Notes: a model not told the origin generated them from the letters alone. A DNA stretch of 64,000 bases from Pseudomonas sp. PSB18 (GCF_014596565.1 NZ_NOIN01000008.1:1-64000); one strand, 5' to 3'. Positions 10,201 through 19,058 are shown, numbered from the stretch's first letter. Made by a program: numbers and translations.

Positions 10201-11337
10201 GGGTTCCAGGTCGGGGCAGAGGTCGTTCGCAGCGATGCCGAGAAGGACGCGACCTCCGAAAGCTATCGGCGGCGACGCGAAGACTGGGGGTTGGCTCGGG
10301 ACCAGGCTACCGCGGAGCTGGCGATGATCGACGAGCAGATCAACGCGCAGAAACACGCTGTGTTGGCCGCCGAGGCCAATCTGGATCAAATCGTCAAGAT
10401 GAATGCCCAGGCCCAGGCACTCTATGACTTCCTGCTCACCCGAGCCACTCGCGTCGAGCTGTATCGCTGGTACCTGGGGCAATGCAAGACCTTGCACTAC
10501 CAGGCTTACGACCAGGTCGTCAGCCTGTGCCTGAGTGCCCAGAGCGCGCTGCAACTGGAAACCGCCGAATTCGGCCTCAGCCACATCCGCACCGATGCGT
10601 GGCTGGATAACTATTACGGCCTGACCGCCGGCGATTCGTTGCGCCTCGATCTGCTACGCATGGAGGCCGATTATCTGCTGCGGTACGAACGACGCCTGGA
10701 AATCGTCAAGACCGTGTCCCTGCGTCAATTGTTCAATGACAACAGCGACCCTCAGGCGGATCACCATAGCTGGGACGAGGCGCGGGCGGGGTTGATTGCC
10801 AACGGCACACTGAACTTCCAGTTTTCACAACTGTTGTTCGACCGGGATTACCACGACCACTACTGCCGTCAGATCAACGCCGTCGACGTGACCTTGCCGA
10901 CGTTGCTCGGCCCCTATGAAAACGTCTGTGCGACGTTGACGCAAATCGGCAGCTCCACCGCCATCAAGGCGTCCCTTGAGTCGCTGGATTATCTGTATGG
11001 CGACAGCAGCCTGGCGCCGGCCGATGTGCTGCTCAATATCAGCAGCGGTGAACAGATGGCCATTTCCATCGGCCTGGACGATTTCGGCGTGGCGGCGTTG
11101 AGACCCGAAGAGGGCCTGCGCAATATCTTCGAGAACACCGGCGCCGTGTCTCGCTGGACACTGTCCTTCCCCTGGTTCCAGGAGTGGGATCGCCAGAAGA
11201 ACCAACTGGCGGCCTTGAACGACATCATCGTGAAGGTTCGCTACACCGCCAAGGTGGGCGGCCCGGCGTTTTCCCGGTACGTCCAGGGCAAAGTCAGAGC
11301 CGCCGAAAGCGCAATGCTCAAGGGGGTGCAAAGATGA
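7219..11337 (+). CDS. Tc toxin A-component, C-terminal half (TcaB-like)
   Basis: Protein of 1372 residues. It opens with the ABC-toxin N-terminal/neuraminidase-like region (WVAEAVSCFQQYIHAV near 72; WSEWQPVDIP near 220). A helical pore region rich in Gln and Leu spans roughly 865-1090. The C-terminus looks like the TcA domain that binds TcB (AISIGLDDFG near 1279, VSRWTLSFP near 1311, LNDIIVKVRYT near 1333). Between DWDTQ (about 557) and GANGLFFWELFF (about 576) only some 20 residues remain, where I recall TcdA-type toxins carrying a beta-sandwich insertion. The ATG at 7219 has CAGGAGAGG just upstream. The gene lies 69 bases after the TcaA-like gene and overlaps the next start by 4 bases. Together the pair should assemble one TcA channel (inference). 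Confidence 0.82.
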   Translation: MATQDITRATALRRDALIECALGIKEIEDHDAGKGYPPIKTADDLLEWLRTDPLDNHQVKTTWVAEAVSCFQQYIHAVYQKLEPGYSHREFDRKHLKDWDIASQYPLWAASQLLKCMPEDYITPYARIRKTSLFRTLENNLNQTRLTTDSVQSGVQQYLRAFEEVCNLDVLNGYVDGPDARRADYYLVGRERIAPYRYFWRKADVQLDADTQTINPAAWSEWQPVDIPADAQVLDSRLVFWGGRLCLVWAEWREALFDGDGGLQKPYELELKVAFITLDGKWSPPIRLNLSAFDEDVSPGCRLVAVMLRDDVDPLYPKGRLAVHLTNARTLAFPEIPPWPVEIYETRDALFRKVADEKPVMDHLAMVRFWHSSILQQRVAPEGFSQMTEEVSSGANPLVEQFTLKTVVTTSGGKQYLHYQAHCALLMPGKAGEEKTFTLSLQYPSGGDDEPDISEEHSDNGGWSFGWREIERTSFAGLTARFILKGPDSFGSKTFTLTLKGVPTDPSLPSVHKTNPRGAQFLHLNDSGLALKYARLNTLIGAELVTRANVSIDAVLDWDTQFPDEPPLPDDSNEPNGPFDGANGLFFWELFFHLPHLVATRLKDEERFVEAQQWLHFIFDPQAIADTQAERADPKPRYWRCRPLNVSGSEGDGGCEADNPTDPDAIAYSTPRHYQMLIFLDYVANLVAWGDWLYRQLTRDSLAAAKMQYLRAKNLMGATPDMHTLSQWTPATLTELVAELEDSAALRAFEQDLLLDPGWVPVRSRFFEDPGVVGVERFRLPVSQRVLQLYELPAQRMYNLRHNLTIDGKPLSIELFSTINPADLLNNLAAGGAGPVRPMGGPLRVAAFRWRTLFDTALRATQYLQDCGNQVMRLLEQQDRGEQELLQQRHLTELSTFVRTVQEENLEQLRDTLAALNRSRTLTAERQAHYTKLYSENISSSEYKVMGALDTVKLLTALSTSMQVAGAVIDAFPNVFGLANGGHQFGSAPRALAYGFQVGAEVVRSDAEKDATSESYRRRREDWGLARDQATAELAMIDEQINAQKHAVLAAEANLDQIVKMNAQAQALYDFLLTRATRVELYRWYLGQCKTLHYQAYDQVVSLCLSAQSALQLETAEFGLSHIRTDAWLDNYYGLTAGDSLRLDLLRMEADYLLRYERRLEIVKTVSLRQLFNDNSDPQADHHSWDEARAGLIANGTLNFQFSQLLFDRDYHDHYCRQINAVDVTLPTLLGPYENVCATLTQIGSSTAIKASLESLDYLYGDSSLAPADVLLNISSGEQMAISIGLDDFGVAALRPEEGLRNIFENTGAVSRWTLSFPWFQEWDRQKNQLAALNDIIVKVRYTAKVGGPAFSRYVQGKVRAAESAMLKGVQR

Positions 11338-14300
11338 ACAGAGAACCGGTCAACACCAAGACCAATGTGCTCCCCAACGGACATTTCGATCTGGGCTATA
11401 ACCACTGGAACAATGCCGGCGTGCCCGAGAGACACGATAGGAAATCAGGCGAATGGGAGGGGCAATCCATCTACTACATGTCCCTTTACGGCGGAGGAGG
11501 GATCGCCCAGATCGTACCTGCGCCGGTGCCGCAATCGGCAGGGGCGCGCTACCGTTTGAGCTTCCTGTACGACAACCGCTCTACAGTGGCCGGGGTTTTC
11601 AGCCTGCGTCGGCGCGGCACCGAGGACAGTCTGGAGATCGCGCTGACACCCTCGGACAACCCGGGGGCCGATCCTGAAACCCAGGCACTGAGCCTGACGC
11701 CAGTGACGGCGCCGATCGAGTTCGATGTCGAGAGCGATGATCTGTTCGAGTTTGTCATCCTCAGCCCATCTGAAGCCACCACGCGCCTGGACGTGATTGT
11801 CGCCCGGATCGATTTTCACCTCGAACTGGCTCCGCTGGTCCTGTCCCAGATTGTCAATGACGGCCAGGTGTTTACCCCGACCGGGGAGCCCCTGCTTTAC
11901 CTGTGCCATGGGGCAACCGGCGCGAAGAGTCACCAGCTGTCCTTCCGGCCCGCGCCGGACAGCCCCTGGGCGGGAACCGAGGCGTTGCTGTGGAGCCAGG
12001 ACAATCCACTGGATGCAGTGGTGATTACACCCGGATGGGGTGAAAACCAACTGCTCGAAGACACCTGGAAAGTGGACTGTCCGGTGCCGGTCAGCGATGA
12101 AACCCAGCTGTTCAACCTGTCCATCTACAGCAAGTACCACGCTGAGACGTACCCGATTGCGGTGTCCCTGGGGCACCATCGGTTGGTCGTCGAGAGCCAT
12201 CTGAACCCGGCTCATCAACCGGTGATCGAGCATCAACAATCAGTCAAACTGGGCGTTCAGGTGAAGTCGTATTACCTCGACCTGCCCATGCCTCAACGGG
12301 AAGTGTCCTGGATGCTGGGGGATACCGTGCTGTTTCGCGGTGAAACCGACGGCGGTGGCTATGCCTGGTTCGACTTTGCCCCCGAGACCGCCGGCACGCT
12401 TTCAGTCAAGGCCAGCGTCGAGAGCCCTTTCCATGCCGAAGGCAACACGCTGCACACCTTCAGTGTGACGGCCCATGCCACGGACCCGATGAAGGATGTG
12501 CGCGTGGCGTTTCCGAACATGGAGGCCGCGCTCTGGGGTGAAAAAACCGGCTACCCCGATCGCGGTGGGTCGTATCAGTTGGAGGTGTTGCTTGCCGCCG
12601 ACAGCCCGTTGCGCGGCCAATCTGTATGGTTGGAATGGGATGGGAAAGCCCCTGAAGAGTTGGGGGTGACGGTTTCTCCGGCGCTATTGCAGCCGGTCTC
12701 GGGCAACAGTAACCCGCTGAGATGGAGGCTGGACTGCGATGACCGCATCGACGGCGATTTCGGCTTGCGATTGGGCGCCACCGGTTTGCTGAAACCTACC
12801 GTCAACAACGCCATGTCCCTGGCGCGCCACACTCTCAAGATCGGCCGGGTGCGTGAAGCCAACCGGGTCCCGGTGGTCGATGAGAACGATTATGTCTGGT
12901 GCATGGTGCAGGTGCTGAGCCAGGGGGACCAGCCTGTGCCCGGCGTGCCCGTGGAGTGGGACAGCGCCCAGGGGCTCCAGCGGACCTGGTCCGGTGTGGA
13001 CGGCTGGGCCAGCGTGATTGACCGACCTTCGGTGCACGGGCAATACACCCTCAAGGCACGGGTCAACCCCCGTGAAACCGGGCAGGTGCCGGAGCGTGAC
13101 TTCATCATCCAGACACTGGCGACCAGCGCATGGAAAACGGCGAGTTTCAAACTGGGTGACGCCGCGGTCGATCGGGTGGGGGCGGGTGTGGTGTGTCGCA
13201 TGGGGCAGAACGATCAATTCCATCTCACGGTGACAACCGGCAGCCCGTTGCTCGGCAAGGAGGTTTCCCTGAGGTGGCGCGATCCGGCGAGCGCCCGTGC
13301 CATTGTCATCACCGGCATGGAAACACCGACCCCTGTGACTGCCGCCGGGGTGACCTGGGCCGTGCAAGCGCAGCAAACCGACTCCAGTGGTGTGTTTGAC
13401 TTGCAGGTGATATCGGCTGACCTGGAACCGCTCGACCTGGCATTCCGATTGCTGCCCCAGGACCTGGCCCCGACGATGACGCTGGTGTTCGACCAGGCAC
13501 CCAGAACCTGGGCCGCCGCCATCGATCTGTACCCCTGCATCGGTGCCATCCACGACCTGACCCTCCAGCCCGTGGATGACCTGAGCGGGTTGCATGGGCT
13601 GTTGTTTGAAACCACTGTGGCGCCAGGCCTGCCGTCAGGGTGGAACATCACCCCGCCTTTGACTGAGTCGGCGCCGATGACGGCGGGGGGCATTCGCTAC
13701 CAGTGTGACTTCACCGCTACCACCGAAGTCGCCACCCGTAGCTGGGCCGCTGAAGTCCTGGGCGTTGGTGCCTTTACGCAGCCACCGCCCTTCGGGCTTA
13801 ACCTGGCCCACAACAAAGTGGTGATCGGCACGCCGTACGAGGTCGCGACGGACCCGGTCCTGAGCAAGAACGAAAGCGCACGACTGGCCCTGCGGTATGT
13901 GTCGGCCTTCACGGGCAGGCCGGCCAACGACGTGTCAGTGGAGTGGCACGACGGTGAAACCGCCCTGAGTGGCGCGGACGGTATCGCCCAGCGCGATTAC
14001 CGGCCGACGACGGCCGGTGGCAGTGAGGTCCAGGTGTTGGTCAGCAATCCCTATGACGCGAGTGAAGTCGAACACACGTTCACCGTGCACGCGTATGCAG
14101 AAGATCCCTGGCTCGACCTGAACGTACAGGGCGGTACGGGGGGCACGCAGCGTTGGGGCGAACACACGTTCTTCCCTCGACGGGCGGATAAGCTCGACTT
14201 GACGCTTTCGGTCGCAGAGGGCAGCCCGTTGCTCGATCAGATGCTGACGTTGGGGATCCACGGTGCTCACGAACTGGATACGGCCATGAATTTCGGACCG

Positions 14301-15401
14301 GTAGGGCTAGGGTTTCCCCGGCCATTGACCGTCGATGGCCTGCCGGTGAGTCTTGCGGCCGGTGACCGGACCGATGCGGCGTTCTATTTGCAGCTGTCGG
14401 CCTCGCGGCTGCTGGCGCGCTCGCCGCTGAATGCTTTTTCCCTCGGCAGCCATATTCCGGTGGATGTCCTGGCGGCCACGCATGAGGACCCGACGGTGGT
14501 CGACTGGGGCGAAACATTGTCCTTTGAAATCACCCTGAGCAACGCACTGACCGGTCAACCGGCCCGACATGTACAGGTGTCCTGGCGTGGCACGGACGTG
14601 GCCATGGAGGACACGATCACGTTCACCAACTTCTATGGTGTCGCACGCTTCAGTTTCGTGGCGACGGTTGACGGGCCGGGCACCGTGACGGCCAGGGCAG
14701 TCGGTGGGACCGAGGTTGTATCGTTTGAGTATCTCGTCCATGAGGCTTGCGTGATTCAAAGCCTGACCAGCGCTGACCTCGAGGGGCTTGCGGGGGAAGA
14801 AGTCAGCGCCGAGGCCACGGTGGTCAGTGCGGCCAGCGGTGAGCCGGTTCAAGGGGTGCGGGTGCACTGGTTCTATAAGGGCGTTGTGCTGGAGCCGGTC
14901 GTTACCGATGCGAATGGCAAGGCGCGGATTACCTTTGAGTTACCGCCGAGGATAGGGCGTTATTCATTGAGTGCGTCGGTGAGGGGAGAGCTGGGGTGGG
15001 AGGCGGAGTGGTTGGATTCTGAGGTGGGGGGCACGCTAGACAGTTGGGTACAGGAATTTACGCTTTGGCTGAACGAGCGTCCCATTGACATGGACGATCT
15101 GGTCAACAGAAGAATGAGCTTGAAAGATGGTGAAAGCCACACCCTGGTGTTGAGAGTCAAGAAAGACAGCAGTTTGATCAACGCGACTACCGTTTCCATC
15201 GGAATGCAGGATGGGGGAGCTCTGGAATTGGAGTTTGATCCTGCACTGTATGAATCCATGCTGGTGACGGGGGCGTCCTTGAGCTGGTCCATATTGACTA
15301 AAGCGTCACATTGGGGCCCTTTTGAGCTGCAATTGCTTAGCTCGATTCTGCCGCCACGGGCGTTACCGGCAGAGGTCAATGTACACGGAAATTTGTTATA
15401 G
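11334..15401 (+). CDS. CBM-like plus Big-1/Ig-like multidomain protein of the Tc operon
   Basis: Protein of 1355 residues. The N-terminus (NVLPNGHFDLGYNHWNN, about residues 11-27, then about 150 beta-rich residues) resembles galactose-binding-like jelly rolls of carbohydrate-binding modules. The rest alternates bacterial Ig-like (Big-1-type) domains with a longer module marked by a GSPLL/DSPLL motif, seen at least three times. No signal peptide, membrane anchor or sortase motif is visible. Start: ATG at 11334 overlaps the TcaB-like stop (ATGA), so the two are translationally coupled and probably made in fixed ratio. The stop codon overlaps that of the convergent DUF58 gene, and no terminator lies between them. 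Role inferred: glycan or surface binding for the split TcA. An unrelated adhesin is possible. Confidence 0.72.
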   Translation: MNREPVNTKTNVLPNGHFDLGYNHWNNAGVPERHDRKSGEWEGQSIYYMSLYGGGGIAQIVPAPVPQSAGARYRLSFLYDNRSTVAGVFSLRRRGTEDSLEIALTPSDNPGADPETQALSLTPVTAPIEFDVESDDLFEFVILSPSEATTRLDVIVARIDFHLELAPLVLSQIVNDGQVFTPTGEPLLYLCHGATGAKSHQLSFRPAPDSPWAGTEALLWSQDNPLDAVVITPGWGENQLLEDTWKVDCPVPVSDETQLFNLSIYSKYHAETYPIAVSLGHHRLVVESHLNPAHQPVIEHQQSVKLGVQVKSYYLDLPMPQREVSWMLGDTVLFRGETDGGGYAWFDFAPETAGTLSVKASVESPFHAEGNTLHTFSVTAHATDPMKDVRVAFPNMEAALWGEKTGYPDRGGSYQLEVLLAADSPLRGQSVWLEWDGKAPEELGVTVSPALLQPVSGNSNPLRWRLDCDDRIDGDFGLRLGATGLLKPTVNNAMSLARHTLKIGRVREANRVPVVDENDYVWCMVQVLSQGDQPVPGVPVEWDSAQGLQRTWSGVDGWASVIDRPSVHGQYTLKARVNPRETGQVPERDFIIQTLATSAWKTASFKLGDAAVDRVGAGVVCRMGQNDQFHLTVTTGSPLLGKEVSLRWRDPASARAIVITGMETPTPVTAAGVTWAVQAQQTDSSGVFDLQVISADLEPLDLAFRLLPQDLAPTMTLVFDQAPRTWAAAIDLYPCIGAIHDLTLQPVDDLSGLHGLLFETTVAPGLPSGWNITPPLTESAPMTAGGIRYQCDFTATTEVATRSWAAEVLGVGAFTQPPPFGLNLAHNKVVIGTPYEVATDPVLSKNESARLALRYVSAFTGRPANDVSVEWHDGETALSGADGIAQRDYRPTTAGGSEVQVLVSNPYDASEVEHTFTVHAYAEDPWLDLNVQGGTGGTQRWGEHTFFPRRADKLDLTLSVAEGSPLLDQMLTLGIHGAHELDTAMNFGPVGLGFPRPLTVDGLPVSLAAGDRTDAAFYLQLSASRLLARSPLNAFSLGSHIPVDVLAATHEDPTVVDWGETLSFEITLSNALTGQPARHVQVSWRGTDVAMEDTITFTNFYGVARFSFVATVDGPGTVTARAVGGTEVVSFEYLVHEACVIQSLTSADLEGLAGEEVSAEATVVSAASGEPVQGVRVHWFYKGVVLEPVVTDANGKARITFELPPRIGRYSLSASVRGELGWEAEWLDSEVGGTLDSWVQEFTLWLNERPIDMDDLVNRRMSLKDGESHTLVLRVKKDSSLINATTVSIGMQDGGALELEFDPALYESMLVTGASLSWSILTKASHWGPFELQLLSSILPPRALPAEVNVHGNLL

Positions 15402-16727
15402 ATTTCCCGCCTTCTTCCACCCCAGGTACAGCGTCACCAGCTCGGCCCCCAGCTCCCCGGGCCGGGCTTGCAGTACCGAAATGCCATGGGCGCTCATCCG
15501 TTCATGCAGTTCGGCCCGCGCATTCAAATACTCCACCGTCCCGCAATAGGCCAGCGCCTCCGGCAAGGTCTGCACTGGTGCCTGGCGCAGCCGGTCGAGG
15601 GCTTCTTCGCGCAGGCTCGCCACCAGTACCCGGTGCTGCTGGCCCAGCCGTTTCACCGCCGTCAGCAGGTCTTCGTCGTCTTCATCCCGCAGATTGGTCA
15701 CCAGCACCACCAAGGCCCGGCGTTTCTGGCGGGTCAGCAGCTCATTGACGGCGGCCTGGTAATCGGCGGGACGTTGGCTGCTGTCGAGGTCGTACACGGT
15801 GTTGAGCAACGCGTTGAGTTGGCCCTGGCCTTTGGCCGGGGCGAGGTAGCGGGGTGGATCGCTGGCGAAGGTACTCAGGCCCACGGCGTCACCTTGGCGC
15901 AACGCGGTGTAGCTGAGCAGCAGGCAGGCATTGAGGGCATGGTCGAAATGCGAGAGCTCGTCGTCCTGGCTACGCATGCGCCGGCCGCAATCGAGCATGA
16001 AGATGATCTGCTGGTCGCGCTCGTCCTCGTACTCCCGGGCGATGGGCGCGCGGTGGCGGGCGGTGGCCTTCCAGTCGATCTGGCGCAGGCTGTCGCCCTC
16101 GCGGAATTCGCGCAGTTGATGGAACTCCATCCCCTGGCCCCGCCGTTGGCGCTGGCGCACGCCGAGCTGGTTGAGCCAGTTGTCCACCACCAGCAGCTGA
16201 CCGTCGTAGAGCCTGGCGAAATCCGGATACACGCGAATTTCATCGACCGCACCCAGCAAGCGTTTGCCGGTCCATAGGCCCAATGGGCTGGGCAGATTGA
16301 TTTCGCAGTGTTCGAAGATGAAATGGCCGCGCTTGAGGGGACGCAGGCGGTAGCCGATCTGGCTGCGCTGGCCGGGTTGAAGGTCGACCGACAGGGGAAG
16401 GTGTTCGAAATCCAGGCCGTTGGGTACATGATCGAAGACCTGGACGTTCAGCGGCTGGTGAGCGTCGTGAGTGATCACCAGGTGAACGTCGCTCCAGCGA
16501 CCCAGTGCCAGGCTCCCGGGCATTTGCCGTTGCACGTGCGGCGACGGCAAGCGCTTGAGGCGCACCGCGTCGAGGATAGCCAGGGCCAGCAGGGCCAGTT
16601 GCAAGCCCCAATTGATCGACACGAGCGCCGATGGCACTACGATGCCCAGCGCTTGTAACGTGCCCAGCACCATGCCCAGGACCAGCAGGATTGCCAGCCA
16701 GATCAGCAGCAGGCGGGAGGGCTTCAT
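15396..16727 (-). CDS. DUF58 domain protein
   Basis: Protein of 443 residues with two N-terminal hydrophobic helices (about 7-55). A beta-rich region follows, then the DUF58 signature GMEFHQLREFREGD with RQIDWKATAR, and a vWA-like C-terminal half. DUF58 proteins sit beside MoxR ATPases throughout bacteria and probably act as their membrane-tethered vWA-type partners; the biochemical role is unsettled. This is the last gene of the six-gene minus-strand operon, separated from moxR by 163 bases that hold a REP pair. The start was placed at MKPSRLLL because the hydrophobic segment begins there; upstream in-frame codons run through the REP. Confidence 0.85.
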   Translation of the reverse strand: MKPSRLLLIWLAILLVLGMVLGTLQALGIVVPSALVSINWGLQLALLALAILDAVRLKRLPSPHVQRQMPGSLALGRWSDVHLVITHDAHQPLNVQVFDHVPNGLDFEHLPLSVDLQPGQRSQIGYRLRPLKRGHFIFEHCEINLPSPLGLWTGKRLLGAVDEIRVYPDFARLYDGQLLVVDNWLNQLGVRQRQRRGQGMEFHQLREFREGDSLRQIDWKATARHRAPIAREYEDERDQQIIFMLDCGRRMRSQDDELSHFDHALNACLLLSYTALRQGDAVGLSTFASDPPRYLAPAKGQGQLNALLNTVYDLDSSQRPADYQAAVNELLTRQKRRALVVLVTNLRDEDDEDLLTAVKRLGQQHRVLVASLREEALDRLRQAPVQTLPEALAYCGTVEYLNARAELHERMSAHGISVLQARPGELGAELVTLYLGWKKAGNL

Positions 16728-16753
16728 GGGTGCATGCTCTTGAGCAGGTCCAT

Positions 16754-16862
16754 TGTGGCGAGGGGATTTATCCCCGCTGGCTGCGAAGCAGCCCCTTGCG
16801 GTGTACCAGGCAGAACCAGGGGGCTGCTGTGCAGCCCAGCGGGGATAAATCCCCTCGCCACA
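16754..16862. repeat. REP pair, GGCGAGGGGATTTATCCCC family
   Basis: Two copies of TGTGGCGAGGGGATTTATCC-type sequence in inverted orientation form a long imperfect hairpin between the moxR and DUF58 genes. The family differs from the other REPs in the window, which have a GAGCGAGCCTGCTCGCG core. In a transcript of the operon the hairpin could lower expression of the downstream DUF58 gene (inference). Confidence 0.85.
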
Positions 16863-16890
16863 GAATGCGGCGTCATCAGGAGATCCATCA

Positions 16891-17895
16891 TCACAGACGC
16901 GGCGCCGGTACTTGGTCCAGCAGTTGTCCCAGGACCTGATCCACCGAGAGCCCTTCGATGTCCAGCTCGGGCGCCAAGCGTACCCGGTGACGCAACACGG
17001 CCAGGGCGCAGCCCTTGATGTCATCCGGCACCACGAACTCGCCGCCGCGCAGCAACGCCCGGGCCCGGGCGCAACGCACCAGTGCGATCGAGGCCCGTGG
17101 CCCCGCCCCCAGGCTCAGCCCCGGCCAACTGCGGGTGGTACGAGCCAGCCGCACGGCGTAGTCGAGGACCTGGTCGTCCATCGGCAGGTCGCTGGCGATG
17201 CGTTGCAACGCCTGCACGTCCTTGGCCTGCAACACCGTGCGCAAGGGTTGGACATCGAGCATGTCGGCGCGGGTCGAGCGGCTGACCTGGCGCACCATGT
17301 TCATCTCCTGCTCGGCATCGGGGTAGTCCATGCGCACCTTGAGCATGAAACGGTCGAGTTCGGCTTCCGGCAACGGGTAGGTGCCTTCCTGTTCGATGGG
17401 GTTCTGGGTGGCCAGCACCATGAAGGGCTGGGCGATGGGCAGAGCGCGGCCTTCGAGGGTCACCTGGCGCTCCTGCATGGCTTCGAGCAGCGCAGCCTGG
17501 GTCTTGGCTGGCGCGCGGTTGATCTCGTCCGCCAACAGCAGGTTGGTAAACACCGGCCCCTTGCGCAAGTTGAACTGCTCGGTCTGCAAGTCGTACACCG
17601 CATGTCCGGTGACATCGCTGGGCATCAGGTCGGGGGTGAACTGGATGCGCGCGAACTCGCCGCTGAAGCAGCGGGCCAGGGCACGCACCAACAGCGTCTT
17701 GCCCAGACCCGGAACCCCTTCGAGCAGTACGTGCCCACCGGCAATCAAGGCCGTGAGCACATCGTCGATCACCGCAGCCTGGCCGACCACCGCCTTGTGC
17801 AGTTCGGTGCGGATGGCCTGGGCCAACTGACTGGCGCGCTGGCGCTGTTGGGCGGCATGGGCCTGGCTGCCGGCAGGTTCGTTCTGTTCAGTCAT
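16891..17895 (-). CDS. MoxR family AAA+ ATPase
   Basis: Protein of 334 residues. Walker A GVPGLGKT lies near residues 59-66, Walker B and sensor segment ADEINRAPAKTQAALLEAM near 125-145, and a QNPIEQEGTYPLPEA motif typical of MoxR follows. MoxR ATPases are thought to act as chaperones that mature or activate vWA-domain partners. DUF58 is encoded next and the rest of the operon upstream. The start codon overlaps the stop of the DUF4350 gene by 4 bases (ATGA). The exact client is unknown. Confidence 0.92.
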   Translation of the reverse strand: MTEQNEPAGSQAHAAQQRQRASQLAQAIRTELHKAVVGQAAVIDDVLTALIAGGHVLLEGVPGLGKTLLVRALARCFSGEFARIQFTPDLMPSDVTGHAVYDLQTEQFNLRKGPVFTNLLLADEINRAPAKTQAALLEAMQERQVTLEGRALPIAQPFMVLATQNPIEQEGTYPLPEAELDRFMLKVRMDYPDAEQEMNMVRQVSRSTRADMLDVQPLRTVLQAKDVQALQRIASDLPMDDQVLDYAVRLARTTRSWPGLSLGAGPRASIALVRCARARALLRGGEFVVPDDIKGCALAVLRHRVRLAPELDIEGLSVDQVLGQLLDQVPAPRL

Positions 17896-19058
17896 AAGGC
17901 ATTCCTGAGGGTTTGCAGATGGGCTACCTGGCGGCAGAACTCGGCGCTGGACATGCGCTGTTTCGGCCGGGGGCTCAAGGCCTGGCTGATGGCCCGCGTG
18001 GATTGGCGGCTGAGCCGTGCGAGCACTTGCCATTGTTCGGCGACGGCCAGTTGTTCGAAGCCGGGATGACGATGCCGCGCCCGGCGCAGCACGTCCTGTT
18101 GCAAGGTTTGCAGCAGATGCTGCCGGCCATTGTGTCGCAGATGGAACCCGGCGCTGGCCTGTACATGTTCCTCCAGCTGGCGCCGGGCCTTGGAAGCCGG
18201 TTGTTGCAGCGGGCCGTGGCGGATCGCCGAGCGCCAGAGCCAAAGGGCAATCAGGGCCGCCAGCGCCACCAGTGCCTGGGGGAAATAACGCAGCAGCAGG
18301 GTCAGCAGGCTGTCGTGGTCGATATTGAACAGCAACGTGACGGTGCTATCGGCGCTCAGGTACCAGAGCAGCCAGGCGTTGTCGTACTGCTCGATCTGGT
18401 CGTTCTTCCACAGCTCGGCGTCGGTGATCACGGTGATCGAGCCCTGGCCGTGGTTCAGCTGCATCATGTGGGTCGACTGCGCGCTGTTGGCCCAGGCCTG
18501 GGCGAGGTTCTTCGGGTCTTCGAGGTGAAAGTCGGTGTCGAAGCCGACATAGGCGGGGGCCTCTTCGTCTTCCAGGTACAACTTGGTCAGCTCGGGGTAG
18601 GGATCCTTGATCAGCTCAGGGGGCGGCTCCTTGAGGTCTTTGCTCAAGAGCTGGTGCAGTTGCACGCGGTCCAGCAGCAGGTCGCCGCTGCTGCCGGTAC
18701 TGTCATCCCACAAGGCTTCGGCCACGAACAGCAGGCGGCCACCGGCACGGGTCCAGTTCATCAACTGGTCGACCTGCCGTGGCGTCATGTTTGTCCGTTC
18801 CCCCAGCAGCAACAGGGTGCGCTGATGGGGCTCAAGGGTCGGCAGGACGTCCAGGTTGTTGGCATGCTCGACCTCCACCCCTTGCTGGCGCAGGAAATGC
18901 TCGGCCGCCAGGTAGGGATTGGCCTGGGCCTCGGGGGACGGGCCGTAATCGACGGTTTCCTGATAGGGCACCGCGTTCCGGTAGAGGTACATGGCCAGCG
19001 TGCCCACCAGCGCGACGACGATCAGTATCGTGACCAGCCATCCTGCGCGACGGTTCAT
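17892..19058 (-). CDS. DUF4350 domain membrane protein
   Basis: Protein of 388 residues. One hydrophobic helix lies at residues 6-24 (WLVTILIVVALVGTLAMYL). A soluble DUF4350-like region follows, with repeated EHFLRQQG and LLLGERTN-type segments, then a second hydrophobic helix near 265-285 and a cytoplasmic tail rich in Arg, Gln and His. It starts 4 bases before the end of the DUF4129 gene and ends 4 bases into moxR, so it is part of a tightly coupled operon. Its role is unknown; it is probably an envelope partner of the MoxR/DUF58 system. The start at MNRRAG was preferred over a codon 14 residues upstream because it gives a normal membrane signal-anchor. Confidence 0.82.
   Translation of the reverse strand: MNRRAGWLVTILIVVALVGTLAMYLYRNAVPYQETVDYGPSPEAQANPYLAAEHFLRQQGVEVEHANNLDVLPTLEPHQRTLLLLGERTNMTPRQVDQLMNWTRAGGRLLFVAEALWDDSTGSSGDLLLDRVQLHQLLSKDLKEPPPELIKDPYPELTKLYLEDEEAPAYVGFDTDFHLEDPKNLAQAWANSAQSTHMMQLNHGQGSITVITDAELWKNDQIEQYDNAWLLWYLSADSTVTLLFNIDHDSLLTLLLRYFPQALVALAALIALWLWRSAIRHGPLQQPASKARRQLEEHVQASAGFHLRHNGRQHLLQTLQQDVLRRARHRHPGFEQLAVAEQWQVLARLSRQSTRAISQALSPRPKQRMSSAEFCRQVAHLQTLRNAL

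Noticed and set aside
1..15401. Search for TcB/TcC (Rhs-repeat) genes, holin or endolysin export genes, or a transposase beside the Tc genes
   Set aside because: None is visible in any frame; they may lie left of the window.
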